From Selaginella moellendorffii (taxonomy: Eukaryota > Streptophyta > Lycopodiopsida > Selaginellales > Selaginellaceae), in NCBI RefSeq assembly GCF_000143415.4, contig NW_003314301.1:1486314-1550313 (forward strand): a DNA stretch of 64,000 nucleotides. Reading direction: 5' to 3'. Numbering within the stretch: position 1 is the first letter of the stretch; the number at the start of each line of letters is the position of its first letter. A model generated the notes under the pieces. The model did not search any database. It had not been told where the DNA came from and worked only from the letters and a program-made list of their open reading frames with translations. Position numbers and translations under genes: made by a program. Positions 34,990-45,326 of the stretch are shown piece after piece.

Positions 34990-36147
34990 TGTCGCGAATG
35001 TGACTTCGGGTATTGAAAGTTACCTGTCAGTCAGTCTTTACGGACACTCTTTCCTTACTACCACGACGGTAGGAGGTCGGTATTGCTGGTTCCCTTTATC
35101 AGCCCCTCTTGTTCGAGTATTAATAAACTGGGCTTAGCACCTGTACTTAGCTAGATGGACATAAAGTAGGAACTCCTATGTGTTTTTAGCTAAGCATACT
35201 CAGCCTGGCTCTTAGTTCTCTTTTGCTCTGTCTTGCACTGGCTTAACAAGAACCCTCGCATATTGAGATTAATCCCTCAATATCGCTGGATAATAACTTA
35301 CTGTATCTCCCAAACACCCTCGCTATCATGCCTTTTGTGTTAGCCTCATTTTAGTCCCAAATGCTATTTATGGAAAGTGTCCAGATTTGCTCATTTGGCA
35401 TATCTACAGAATGTAGAGATCGGCCTGAATACAATGGTGTTCATCCCGTGTCTAAATTCACAATCTATCGCCATTCCATATTTAGTAAGTTTCGAGCTTG
35501 TCCTAGAAATTAACTCCTGATATTAAAGGAGGCTTGGGGTGAAAGCCCAAAGCGTGTGTTCCTCAAGAGGGAGGGGGGGGGTGGGGTCAGGGGGGGTTGT
35601 GGGTTCCAAATGTATAGTAGGGATAATGGGTAGGTCAAGTATGGCCAACCAACCTAAGGCATAGTCTAGCTCTTGTTTGCGTGCCTATCTTTGTTTTGTG
35701 TCTGGCTTGGGTCTAAGCCCAAGTTCCATACCATGCTAGCTAGTGAAGTACCCATGTCCTCACGTTAGGCCATTGGTATGCTGAAATAGCACCAGACTCC
35801 ATTTGGCTCCGTTTTGCATGCTTGTCTTGGCATTGGGATACTGATTACTTTAGGACTGTTCCAAGTCACTCCATGCCCCTATCCTTTTGCTTCTTGCGAT
35901 ATATGCTTGAGAGTTGCTTCGTGGTTCGATTTTGTCACTCCTTGGCTCCATGCTTGGGAGTTTGGCACCGTTCCTTCGTTCAATGGCCCAAGGCCCTAAA
36001 CCTCAGGTTCCACACCACTGTTTATGGACATGTGGCATGTGACACGTAGCATCTGACATGTGGCACATAGAGGGTTAGGTTCCGCTTCGTGGTGTTATCC
36101 TATGGTAAATCACCATAGGATAAAGGGTAAAAACCACGTGCACTACA
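34990..36147 (+). mobile_element. Solo LTR of a retrotransposon, copy A
   Basis: 1,158 bp beginning TGTCGCGAATGTGACTTCGG and ending GTGCACTACA, the TG...CA ends of an LTR. It matches copy B at 52588-55402 over its left 560 bp and right 600 bp in the same orientation. Flanking 5-mers are GGCAC and AGCAT, which agree at three positions, so an original target duplication may have decayed. No internal polyprotein is attached, hence solo LTR. A G-rich run sits mid-element (about 35560-35605). Confidence 0.75.
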
Positions 36148-36371
36148 AGCATAAATAGCTTTCAACAGAATAACATTGAGAAGTAAAAGGTCTTTGATTG
36201 TTTCTATTGGTCTAGATTATCAATTATCAGCCTTCACAAAACTGTTGATTGAAAGATAGAGAATTAATACTTGCTGAAAGTAGGCCAAAAATAGTCCATT
36301 CGGTTTGATTGTTGAATCTCTTTAAAAAATCTTGATAAGCTAAACAATCATAAAAAAAACTAATCTGGATG
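36148..36371. other. Short spacer between solo LTR and Helentron
   Basis: AT-rich, no gene seen. Confidence 0.5.
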
Positions 36372-36392
36372 CACCCACCTATGTGGTGGGTG
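36372..36392 (+). repeat. Perfect 8-bp hairpin at left edge of Helentron
   Basis: CACCCACC, 5-nt loop, GGTGGGTG. It is GC-rich in an AT-rich setting and lies about 60 bp before the first Helentron-like coding text. It may be a subterminal hairpin of the element. Confidence 0.5.
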
Positions 36393-36924
36393 TAAGGACA
36401 TCAAGGGCAATAAGGGCATTTAACTATAAAGGGCAAAATTATGACAAAGAGAAAATTTGAATGGACAAAACTTCTAGATGCAAAATTGTTATCAATTCAA
36501 GGATCTGCAAATAAAAAAGCAAAAGAACTAAAATTCAACCATAATATTGATTTAATTGAGCAATAAATTCTTTCTAGATACTATTATTTATTAAGAAAGA
36601 ATAAAAATGAGCAAATAAAAACTATTAATATATCCAACGAAAAACATGAAGAACATACTTTACAAAACCAAAAAAATATATATACAACAGAAGAAGACAA
36701 AATAGTTATGGAAACTTGGAACTCACAAAAACAAACAAATGAAAAAATAAATATTTTTCGATAAAGAACAAGGAGTACTATATCAGATGAAAAACTTAAA
36801 AGAAGAGTATATTATATTAGAAGCAAAGAAAAAAAAACAATAAAAGAGAAAGATCAACAAGAAAATGAATATGACATAAACAATCCAAAAAGTATGAAAG
36901 CACTACAAATGTATAATGAAGCTA

Positions 36925-38999
36925 TACAGAATATACCGATATATCCATGTAAAATATGTAAAAGACTTTGGTTTAAATATAATAAAAAAACAAGAATATG
37001 CATGCAATCAATACATGATAAATAAAGAAAAATATAAAAGTCCAGAAAAAATTAGAATGAATCAAATTGATTAATATATAGAACAACTAAATGATATTGA
37101 GGAGAATATGATAGCTCTACATATTTTATTTGTAAATATAACAATACCAAATCAACCTCAATATTAGCAGCGCATAAAAGGAGGAATAATAAATGTCCTA
37201 ACTAATATTAAACCAATAATTAATAAACTACCAAGAAAATTTGAAGAAACACAAACAATAACAATTCATTTGAAACAAAGATTAACTGATAAATATTATT
37301 ATAAATATGGAATAGCCAGAACACATTATATTTATAATAGTATAAAAACATTACAAGAAACCAAACTATATAAGAAAAATAAAATTAATATAGATGAAAA
37401 CTGGTTTCAACAAGCACAAAATTTAGACAATATAGATAATAACACACAAATAATATTAGAAAACGAATTACAACAAGAATTAAATCAAGATGATAAAAGT
37501 GAAAATCTTATAGACAACCCTAATAATGAAATATTACCAACAGATACTATGGTAATTAGCTTCTTAGATGCAAATCAAATAGATAATTTTATAAATAAAG
37601 TTTTAGTTATAGCACGTGGTCAAAGACAACACCCATTAGTATTATTTGTAGATGAAAATACTGAAGAAATGGCATATCCAAAACTATTTTGTGGAAAACC
37701 AAGACCATTAAACATAAAAAGCAAATTTACATATCAAGAAATAATCCAATGGGAATTAAGGAATGAGGATAGAAAATTTGCATAACATATTGAATATATA
37801 ATTACAGTAGCAGTAAAAACTGAAATCAAATTTGTCAATCAAAATGCAGGTTTTAGATTAAGAAAATTTACTTATGAAGGAAGAAAAATCACATCAAAAG
37901 ATGTGCTTGTAAATAGAAATATGGATAAAATATTAAAGTCAAACATAGGTTTTAGAGATTTAAAAAATCTAAGAACATCACCAGATAATTTAGAAGCACT
38001 AAAAAAAGATGCATTTGCCATGATAAGACAATTAGGACCACCGNNNNNNNNNNNNNNNNNNNNNNNNNNNNNNNNNNNNNNNNNNNNNNNNNNNNNNNNN
38101 NNNNNNNNNNNNNNNNNNNNNNNNNNNNNNNNNNNNNNNNNNNNNNNNNNNNNNNNNNNNNNNNNNNNNNNNNNNNNNNNNNNNNNNNNNNNNNNNNNNN
38201 NNNNNNNNNNNNNNNNNNNNNNNNNNNNNNNNNNNNNNNNNNNNNNNNNNNNNNNNNNNNNNNNNNNNNNNNNNNNNNNNNNNNNNNNNNNNNNNNNNNN
38301 NNNNNNNNNNNNNNNNNNNNNNNNNNNNNNNNNNNNNNNNNNNNNNNNNNNNNNNNNNNNNNNTGCACTAATATGGTTAGAAAATCCACCACAAACATTA
38401 GAAAAAATAAAAGAATATGCTAATGAAAATATATGTACTGATTCAGAGAAACTAGCAGATAATATAAAAAATATTCAAACTCATAAACATAGAAAAACAT
38501 GTAAGAAATATAAAAATATAAATTGCAGATTTAATTACCCAATTCCTCCAATGCCACAAACAGAAATCTTAGAGCCTATAAAAGACATTACAAAACATGA
38601 AAAGGATTCATATACAAAAAAATAAAAACAATACTAAAAGATAAAACTATAGATCTAAAAAATTTAGAGTTTGATGCATATTTAAAAAATAGTAGGAATA
38701 ACATATGAGCAATATAAAGCTACAATAAGATAGACAATAACAAGTATAAAAAAAATTTATAAACGAAAACCAAAAGATATAAACACAAATACTTTTAATA
38801 ACAAATTATCAAATTTGTGGCAATCAAATGTAGATATACTAATTATTCTTGATCCATATGTAGCAGCATCATATTGTTTATCATACATTGCATGTATTGA
38901 AATAGAAATAACAAAAACATTATCAACTGTATTAAAAAAATGGCAAGAAGAATGAACAAATGTATTTAATAGAGTTTGGTTATTAAGAAATAACTTCAT
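36925..38999 (+). pseudogene. Helentron Rep region (HUH endonuclease), broken
   Basis: Fragments recognisable as Helitron Rep and its upstream domain: AYPKLFCGKPRP, ELRNEDRKFA, KKDAFAMIRQLGPP before the gap, then ALIWLENPP, KTCKKYKNINCRFNYPIPPM, and the tyrosine region ILDPYVAASYCLSYIACIE at about 38851-38907. Rolling-circle Rep proteins need an HUH metal site and two tyrosines with a YxxK motif. The HUH site falls in the N gap: the first base after it would complete the second His codon before ALIW. Both Tyr are present, but the Lys is replaced (YIAC). Confidence 0.8.
38044..38363. other. Assembly gap (320 N)
   Basis: Undetermined bases. The round length suggests an estimated gap size. The reading frame is the same on both sides, since ORF text resumes in frame, so the estimate may be close to a multiple of three plus the true length. 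Confidence 0.95.
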
Positions 39000-39787
39000 A
39001 CATGGTAGGGAAATGCCAATTCAACAAGCACTTTTTTTTAATATTGTCAATCCCATTTCATCATATGATTAGAACTGTAAAGTTCATTGATACTAAACCA
39101 CAAGAACAATGAACAAAACATTTAAAAACGAAACAAAACCTTGCAAAAATGCAAGAAGATGAAACAAACATAGTAGTACTTGGACTAATTGAAAAATACA
39201 TGCAAAGACCAGAAGAATTAGAAGATTTAACATTAGCAGAGATAACAACTGAATATATAATTGAAAAAGAAGTAACAAGACGAAAACATTAAAAAAACAA
39301 TATAATTAGATATATAAACTTTAGTAAAGAAAAAGATCCAGAAAAGTGGGCTTTTGATAGATTAATCTTACATAAAAAATTTAGAAAAAGAAGAAGATCT
39401 TAAAGAAATGTACACAACATATATGAATGCATATGAAGCAAATATGGAAAAAATAAATGAAAAACAATATCAATATATATATATAGAATAGTAACAAATG
39501 AGAGTGAATTTGATTGGGAGAATCCAGAACAAGAAGCAAATAAAATATTAACAGAACAAGCATAGTATATACAAGAAATAAACATAAACCAAACAGATGA
39601 ATTTGATATAGGGAAAGATTTATTCAAAATGAAAAATAACAAAAACTTAAATTTATATATAAAAGATAAAATATTAACAAATACAACAATTATAATACAA
39701 GATGAATACCTTATGGAAACTAGTAAATATCACCAATTATGAAGAACTCTTAATAAAAAGTGAAGAATAATACATGATGACTTCATA

Positions 39788-41130
39788 TTGAAAAAAATAA
39801 AACAACCTAACAAACAATTATGCTTATTTTTAACAAGAGGAGCAGGAACTGGAAAATCAATGCTTTTAAATACACTTACAGAAACACTCAAACAATATTA
39901 TAAAACAAACCAAGATATAAATAATGAACTAGGACAGACAATATTAATAACAACACCTACAAGAAAAGCAGCATGTAATATAAATGGTTCAACAATACAT
40001 TCAGCTTTTGCATTTCAACCAGAAGCATCAAAACAACGTCAAACAATATTAACAAGTGACACATTAGATAAATATAAAAGAAAGTTTTCAATAATAAAAT
40101 GTTTAGTAATAGATGAAATATCAATGGTAAGTATAGAAATGCTACAAGATATAAATAGAAGATGTGAAAGCTTCAAAACAACATATGAAATAGACTTTGA
40201 TGGGATGGATTATATATTTACAGGTGATTTCTATCAATTAAATCCTACATTTGAAGCACTAATTTATTCAACAAAAAAATATAGACCTGAAAATGATGTC
40301 TCCATACACCACCCATGGAAAAATAATTTTAAAATCTATGAACTTACTGAAATAATGAGGCAAAAATATGATATAATCTTTATAAAAGCTTTAAATAAAA
40401 TAAAAATAGGAGAACAAACAGATAAAGAGCTAGAATATATAATTAAACAAGTCACCACAGATACATATAACACGAAATACTATTCTATATTTACAACTAA
40501 TGAACAAGTAAGAGAACATAATGAAAAAATAATACAACACATACAAGGTAAAGTTATAATTATAGAAGCACAAGACAAACATGGAAATTCCTGTCCTACA
40601 CATTTCACGCTGCCTGATGACACAAGAAAAACACAAGGACTACATAAAATATTACATTTGAAAAAAAAAATGGCAATTAAAATAACACAAAATATAGCAA
40701 CAGAGATGGATTAGTAAATGGAGTAGATGGAGTATTACAAGATGTAACCCAGATTGAAGAAGAACAAATAATATAGATAGAATTCCCAAATATAAAAACA
40801 GGTGAAAAAACAAGAGCTAAAGAAAACATAACAATAAGGCAAAATAATGAATAAAACTGGACACCAATTAAAAAAATAACAAGAACAATAAATATTACTA
40901 AAAATAAAAACTATGTTATAAGTAGAACCCAATTTCCAATACAACCATGTGCAGCAAGAACAATACATAGAGCACAAGGATCAATAGTTATGTAATTAGG
41001 ATATGACCCATATAAAACAAAATATCCAGGACAAGCATATACCGCATTATCAAGAGCACAAACACTAAAAGGGATACATTTATATAGACCAATTGAACAT
41101 AAACATATTAAAATCAATAAAGATGCAGCT
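39788..41130 (+). pseudogene. Helentron Pif1-like helicase, frameshifted
   Basis: An open stretch of 308 codons (to 40714) shows superfamily 1B helicase motifs: Walker A GAGTGKSM, Walker B VIDEISMV, motif III FTGDFYQLNP and ELTEIMRQ. A frameshift near 40695-40710 then moves the text to another frame (GLVNGVDGVLQDV). Stops interrupt it until the motif V/VI region at 40945-41090 (ARTIHRAQGSI, YTALSRAQTLKGIHL). It would unwind the displaced strand in rolling-circle transposition; it is not intact. Confidence 0.9.
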
Positions 41131-41179
41131 AAAAAAATAATAAGAATGACAACAGAAGCACCATGACAAATTGATTTAA

Positions 41180-41816
41180 TAGATTTACAAGAAGAAGAAA
41201 AAGCTAACCAAACAATTATACGAGTTCTAAATACAAGATCTATTACTGCACATCAAGAAGATATAAAGAGTGATTCACAATTATTAACATCAAATATAAT
41301 ATGTATGCAAGAAGTAAGAACACAAAAACATGAGGAATTATATTTTAATAAATATAAATCATATATACATGAACAACCCCCACATATAGCAATATTGCAT
41401 ACAAATGACTACAAATCAGAAATAGTTGAACATTTAAAAACAGAAACAATGGCAATGTCATATGTATCACTAGAAAAAAATTTAAAAAAAATTACAGATA
41501 ATAAATTTACATAGAAAACCTGGAACAAATATACATATATTCATAAAACACTACAAAAATATATACAGAAAATAGATAATAAAAAACCAGTAATAATTAC
41601 AGGAGATTTTAATATTGACTACCAAATAGAAGAAGTAAAACCACTTCAAACAATAATGGAGAAAGAAGGATATATACAAATAATAAAATACAATACACGT
41701 AATAATAAATTAATAGATCATATATGGATAAAAGATATAATATATACAAAAGCAGGAATAGCACCTGCATATTGGACAGATCATAACAAATTATATATCA
41801 TAATAAAAAATATTTA
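41180..41816 (+). pseudogene. Helentron EEP endonuclease domain, broken
   Basis: EEP-nuclease motifs follow the helicase: NIICMQEV (catalytic Glu), PVIITGDFNIDY (GDFN), LIDHIWIKD, and the terminal YWTDHNKLYI (Asp-His pair). Stops include a TAG at 41514-41516. EEP domains occur in Helentrons and non-LTR retrotransposons. Here the domain is fused downstream of a Pif1-like helicase, which settles the class. Confidence 0.85.
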
Positions 41817-41823
41817 AAAACAA

Positions 41824-41866
41824 AAACAAACCAAGCATTGCTGCAATGCAATGCGCAGCAATTTAT
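41824..41866 (+). repeat. Terminal hairpin block of Helentron, copy 1
   Basis: AAACAAACCAAGC is followed by a perfect 8-bp stem, ATTGCTGC...GCAGCAAT, with a 10-nt loop (41837-41862), 8 bp after the last stop of the EEP frame. The same block recurs at 56218-56262. Confidence 0.75.
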
Positions 41867-42690
41867 TATGGATATTTATTAAATAAAATAATAAATCAAT
41901 TTAATGATCTGATATTCATAACATTTTAATTTTATATTACCTCACAATCTTTTCTTTGAGGCACAAACCAAAAAAATTAAGTGAAAACATATCCTACATT
42001 TTTAGTATGTCGTGGGGAAATTAATTTTTAAATTAATATATTTCATTTTAAGCAGAAAACAATCATTGTTGGATTTTCTTTCAGAATATAATATTAATTC
42101 TTTTTAGAATTGATATTATTAATAGGTTATTGGATTTACATTCAAATATTTTATCTGAGATATAAATAGAGACTAAAGAAAAATAAAATATATCTTATTT
42201 AAAATAGAATTTTATAAAATTTCTAATTTATAATTTAATTAAAATACTTAAAATCTTCTAATACTATAAATATATATTTACTCAAGAGTTGCTGGTTACT
42301 TGTGGCAGCTCAATAGCTTCTAGTCATAAAACCTAAAGTTTGTATATCTTGCTTCTTCTCGTTTTGCGTACACACAATCAAGTCAGAGAGAAGAAGTAAA
42401 AGTGGTGTGTATTCACAGGATCCTCAAACCATGTCAGAAACTTTAAAAATCATCTAAGAACTTACATTTGTGAAGTAAGAGCATGTCACTGAGCAAACGT
42501 TTGAGATCTGGATGTCTTGACGTGCTGGGATCATGCTGGGAGCATGTTGGGAGAGGCTTGGCAACTTGAAAGATTCCTTGAATTGAAAAATCCTTTTCTT
42601 TTTCTTAAGTTTAAGTCTTACACAAGTTGATCGGCGGCAACACCCCACAATGGATTCCACTGGACCTTTGGGGCAGTGGTTCTAAGCACA
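41867..42690. other. AT-rich intergenic
   Basis: No gene seen; AT-rich to about 42290, then mixed sequence. Confidence 0.6.
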
Positions 42691-43182
42691 TCACTGAAGC
42701 TCAGGAACTGAAGCGTGCACTGCCACCTTGTTGCCGCCCTTAACTTTGTCGACGGGCTCACACTCAATCTCCATTGTCATACTTGTCTCTAATTGCTTAG
42801 TCGCCTTGGACTTGACCTCCGTCCTCATGGGCATCTCGCGAGTGGCTTCTACTTTTGCCGGATTAAGAAGACTACTGAGTTTGAGCCTGACGAGGGTCGG
42901 ACCACCCCTCAAGCAAGCCTTAAGGTACTCTTGCTCCCCCTTGGTTTCCTTGTCTTGGAGCTGCTGGTCCATCTTAGTCCTCTTGATCATAGCCTTCCCA
43001 CCCTTGGCCTCTTCGTTTTCGTAACATCCTCTCTTCTTCCCATCGTCCCTCACGAGTCGATTGTTACGGATGACGAGCCTCTCCATCCGCTTCCTTTTGC
43101 GCAAACCCTGATTTGTGTTAATGCTAAAAGGGTTTTTATAGGCAAAACGAAAAGGCCACAACCAAATTGTACGAAATAACAT
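42691..43182 (-). CDS. Hypothetical basic protein, 163 codons
   Basis: A continuous frame from an ATG, rich in Lys, Glu and Arg, with motifs such as GLRKRKRMERL and EQEYLKACLRGGPTLVRLKLSSLLNP. The window's other intergenic ORFs are shorter, which makes this one worth listing, but no family is recognised. It ends 36 bp from the GDSL stop codon on the same strand side. It could be chance, or one exon of a larger gene. Confidence 0.3.
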   Translation of the reverse strand: MLFRTIWLWPFRFAYKNPFSINTNQGLRKRKRMERLVIRNNRLVRDDGKKRGCYENEEAKGGKAMIKRTKMDQQLQDKETKGEQEYLKACLRGGPTLVRLKLSSLLNPAKVEATREMPMRTEVKSKATKQLETSMTMEIECEPVDKVKGGNKVAVHASVPELQ

Positions 43183-43218
43183 AAACTGTGTATATTGATA
43201 AATAGTACGGATGATCGA

Positions 43219-44555
43219 TCAAAGGCCGAGGAGAGTTTTCACGTTGATCGGATAGCTTTCGTTGATGTTTCCAGACCATAGCTTGTCCGCGATGAGCTTG
43301 TAAGTGGAGCCTGTGGGATGATACTCGTCCCAGAAAATGTACTGTGCGGCATCCTCACACACTGGAACGTTTGGCAAGCAAGGGACGGAGCCATTGAAGT
43401 TGCCAAGGCCGCAACAGGCAGTGTCATTGTAGAGAAATCCTTGAAAAGTTGAGAGTGAGCGATCGAAAAGCAAAAGAGCTGGAGTAGTTTTTCGCGTACC
43501 GTATTGCGAGTACTTCTCAGAGATGTCCATGAGAACATTGTAGAGGCTGTTGTAGATGAGATCTGCCTCGCTGAGCGAAGATCTCAGGCGGACGAGCAGA
43601 TCGAAGAGCTTGGTGTTGTACTGCTGAGACATGTCGTTGAGGAAACTGGAACCATCCAGTCTGATCGTTGAGAACTTCGCGAGCTGCGATGGTACAGAGC
43701 CGAGTGGAGACAGAGAAGCGACGACGATTCGTCGGGCTCCAATGCTGTAGAGCTCGTTGAGCTGCTCGTCGAGGCCAGAGATGAGGAGATCGATGAAGCT
43801 TTTGCGGTTGTAGTCACGCAAGTAACTGGATCCCGGAACCAAGTAATTGTTGATGAAGTCGTTGCTTCCAACCGAAACGTAGAAGATCGACTTGGAAAAG
43901 ATTTCGTTCGTTCGCTCTCGGCCAAACTTCTCGGACAGCTCGCTCTTGACGTCTTTGAGATAAGCTAGCTGCGTCTGCATTGGAATTCTTTGACCCTGGA
44001 AATGATAAACCAAGTCTAAGTTAAGTTCTGAGCAAACAAAAACTAGAAAGTAGGAGCTAAACAAAGAACCAAGAAAAAAATTTCTCGACAAAAAAACTAA
44101 GATAAGAACTCACGAAGATCGAGCCAGTAGCGTTGAGGATCCCGGATCCAGCAGAGGCAAAGTTTACACCTTGATCATAACTTGGCCGGGACAGATATGG
44201 CGGTACCAGCGGAAGATTTAAGAAATCGGCTGGTAGAGGAAGAACACTAGATGTAAGAAGGAAACGAAAGAAGAGTTGAGATTTTGGTACCTAGATAGTC
44301 GATGCTCAAGCGTCCATTTGTGAATCTTCCAGTCGGCTCATGAGTGTCGAAATCCCTGCCATAGGGAAGAAATTTCGACTGCGCGACCGTCCAGAGCCAG
44401 TTATTGTTGCCACAATCCACAGTAGAGTCGCCGAGAATGAACAGCGCAGGGACGACAGGCTTGCCAGAAGAATCGGCAGCGGCGATGCGCGCCGCGATCA
44501 CGAGAAATAGCGCAAGACGATGGATCAAACCTTTGCAGTTGCGCAACATTTCCAT
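43219..44555 (-). CDS. GDSL esterase/lipase, secreted
   Basis: Four exons joined in phase: 44555-44291, 44229-44114, 43995-43500, 43439-43219; 365 residues, the usual plant size. The last intron (60 bp) contains no stop in the upstream frame. The start ATG 44555 gives a signal peptide (LIHRLALFLVIAARIAAA). Block I is FILGDSTVDCGNNN with the nucleophile Ser (GDST, not GDSL); then NFASAGSGIL; block III GSNDFINNY; block V DEYHPTGSTY with the catalytic Asp and His. These SGNH hydrolases act in the secretory pathway or cell wall on lipids, cutin or acetylated carbohydrates; the substrate is not predictable. Confidence 0.93.
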
Positions 44556-44719
44556 CGGCGATGGGAGGGAAACGATGGAGCCGACCTCGGCCCATGGATT
44601 CCATATATTCAAGGAAAGTGCTATTCTGGAAGGAGGGGGAATTCGAAATTGCCCTAAATCCCGCCCGGATTTTAGGGCTCTTGCTGGAAGAGATTTTAGG
44701 GTTTGCTGGAGGAGGAAGA
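44556..44719. promoter_or_regulatory. Divergent promoter, GDSL and U11/U12-20K genes
   Basis: Only 164 bp separate the two ATGs. On the right side a TTTTAGGGTTT motif (44694-44704) lies 15 nt before the U11/U12-20K start, with a related TTTTAGGGCTC at 44670-44680. Confidence 0.6.
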
Positions 44720-45326
44720 ATGCCTGCGCCTAAGTACCACTGCGAGTACTGCGACAAGACGTTCGTGGATGGTCCCGCCGCTCGACGCAAGCATCTCCAG
44801 TCGCCGTATCATCAGATTACGAAGAAAGCGTGGTTTGATTCTTTCCGAGGTAAGTTTAGTGATCGTTTGTCTCGTTTCGGTTGGAGCAATGTAAAGATTG
44901 CGTTGCTAGATCCTGCGGAGCTCCTGGCCGAGAATCCTAACCGTGGAATTTGCGCCAAGTTCACGCGAACGGTATGAGTTTGCTCTTCTAGAATTGAGAT
45001 CAGGAAAAAAACTTTCTCAGGGAAATTGTGAGTATGGATTCAGGTGCAAGTATATACATCCAGCGCGATCATCTCAAACTTTTCCAGGCAAGAGTTTCTT
45101 TCTGTATTCTTGCTCTTCTTTACACCTCATCGTTTGGTCTTTTCAGCTGGTGGTCCTAGGAACGCGGCATTTTCTGGTGAGTCAGTTCTTGATATTCTGC
45201 TGTGTCGGTCGATTGTAACTTCATTGCATCGCTGCTACAGGGCGCTTTGCAATTCCTCCTTCCTTACAACCCCCACCAGAAGAAGGATACGATGGTACTA
45301 CAGTGCCAGTGCCTGACTGGGGATGA
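44720..45326 (+). CDS. U11/U12 snRNP 20 kDa-like protein (ZMAT5 type)
   Basis: Five exons in phase: 44720-44849, 44910-44971, 45021-45087, 45147-45176, 45241-45326; 124 residues. The U1C-like matrin finger is at the N-terminus (YHCEYCDKTFVDGPAARRKHLQ...H), followed by the conserved KKAWFDSF. A CCCH finger follows (ICAKFTRTGNCEYGFRCKYIH), split across exons 2 and 3. The Pro-rich tail ends PVPDWG. This arrangement is that of the U11/U12-20K (ZMAT5) protein of the minor, U12-dependent spliceosome. Intron 3 probably starts with GC (CCAG|GCAAGA); a weaker GT option 6 nt downstream would change two residues. Confidence 0.88.

Larger units (their letters stand above)
36372..41866 (+). mobile_element. 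Decayed Helentron (Helitron2-type rolling-circle element)
   Basis: The plus strand encodes in order a CKICKRLWFKYN zinc-type motif (about 36950), an INKLPRKF segment, a Helitron-like N-terminal domain (AYPKLFCGKPRP, 37675), Rep, a Pif1-like helicase and an endonuclease/exonuclease/phosphatase (EEP) domain. The Rep-helicase-EEP order marks Helentrons as opposed to canonical Helitrons. The frame is broken by many TAA/TAG/TGA codons and at least one frameshift, so it is inactive. A 320-bp run of N lies inside Rep. Candidate ends are a hairpin at 36372-36392 and another at 41837-41862; exact boundaries are inferred. The sense strand is strikingly A-rich throughout. Confidence 0.85.

Noticed and set aside
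37270-41516. Alternative genetic code (stops read as Gln) to explain the Helentron stops
   Set aside because: All three stop codons occur and there is also a frameshift; neighbouring nuclear genes use the standard code.
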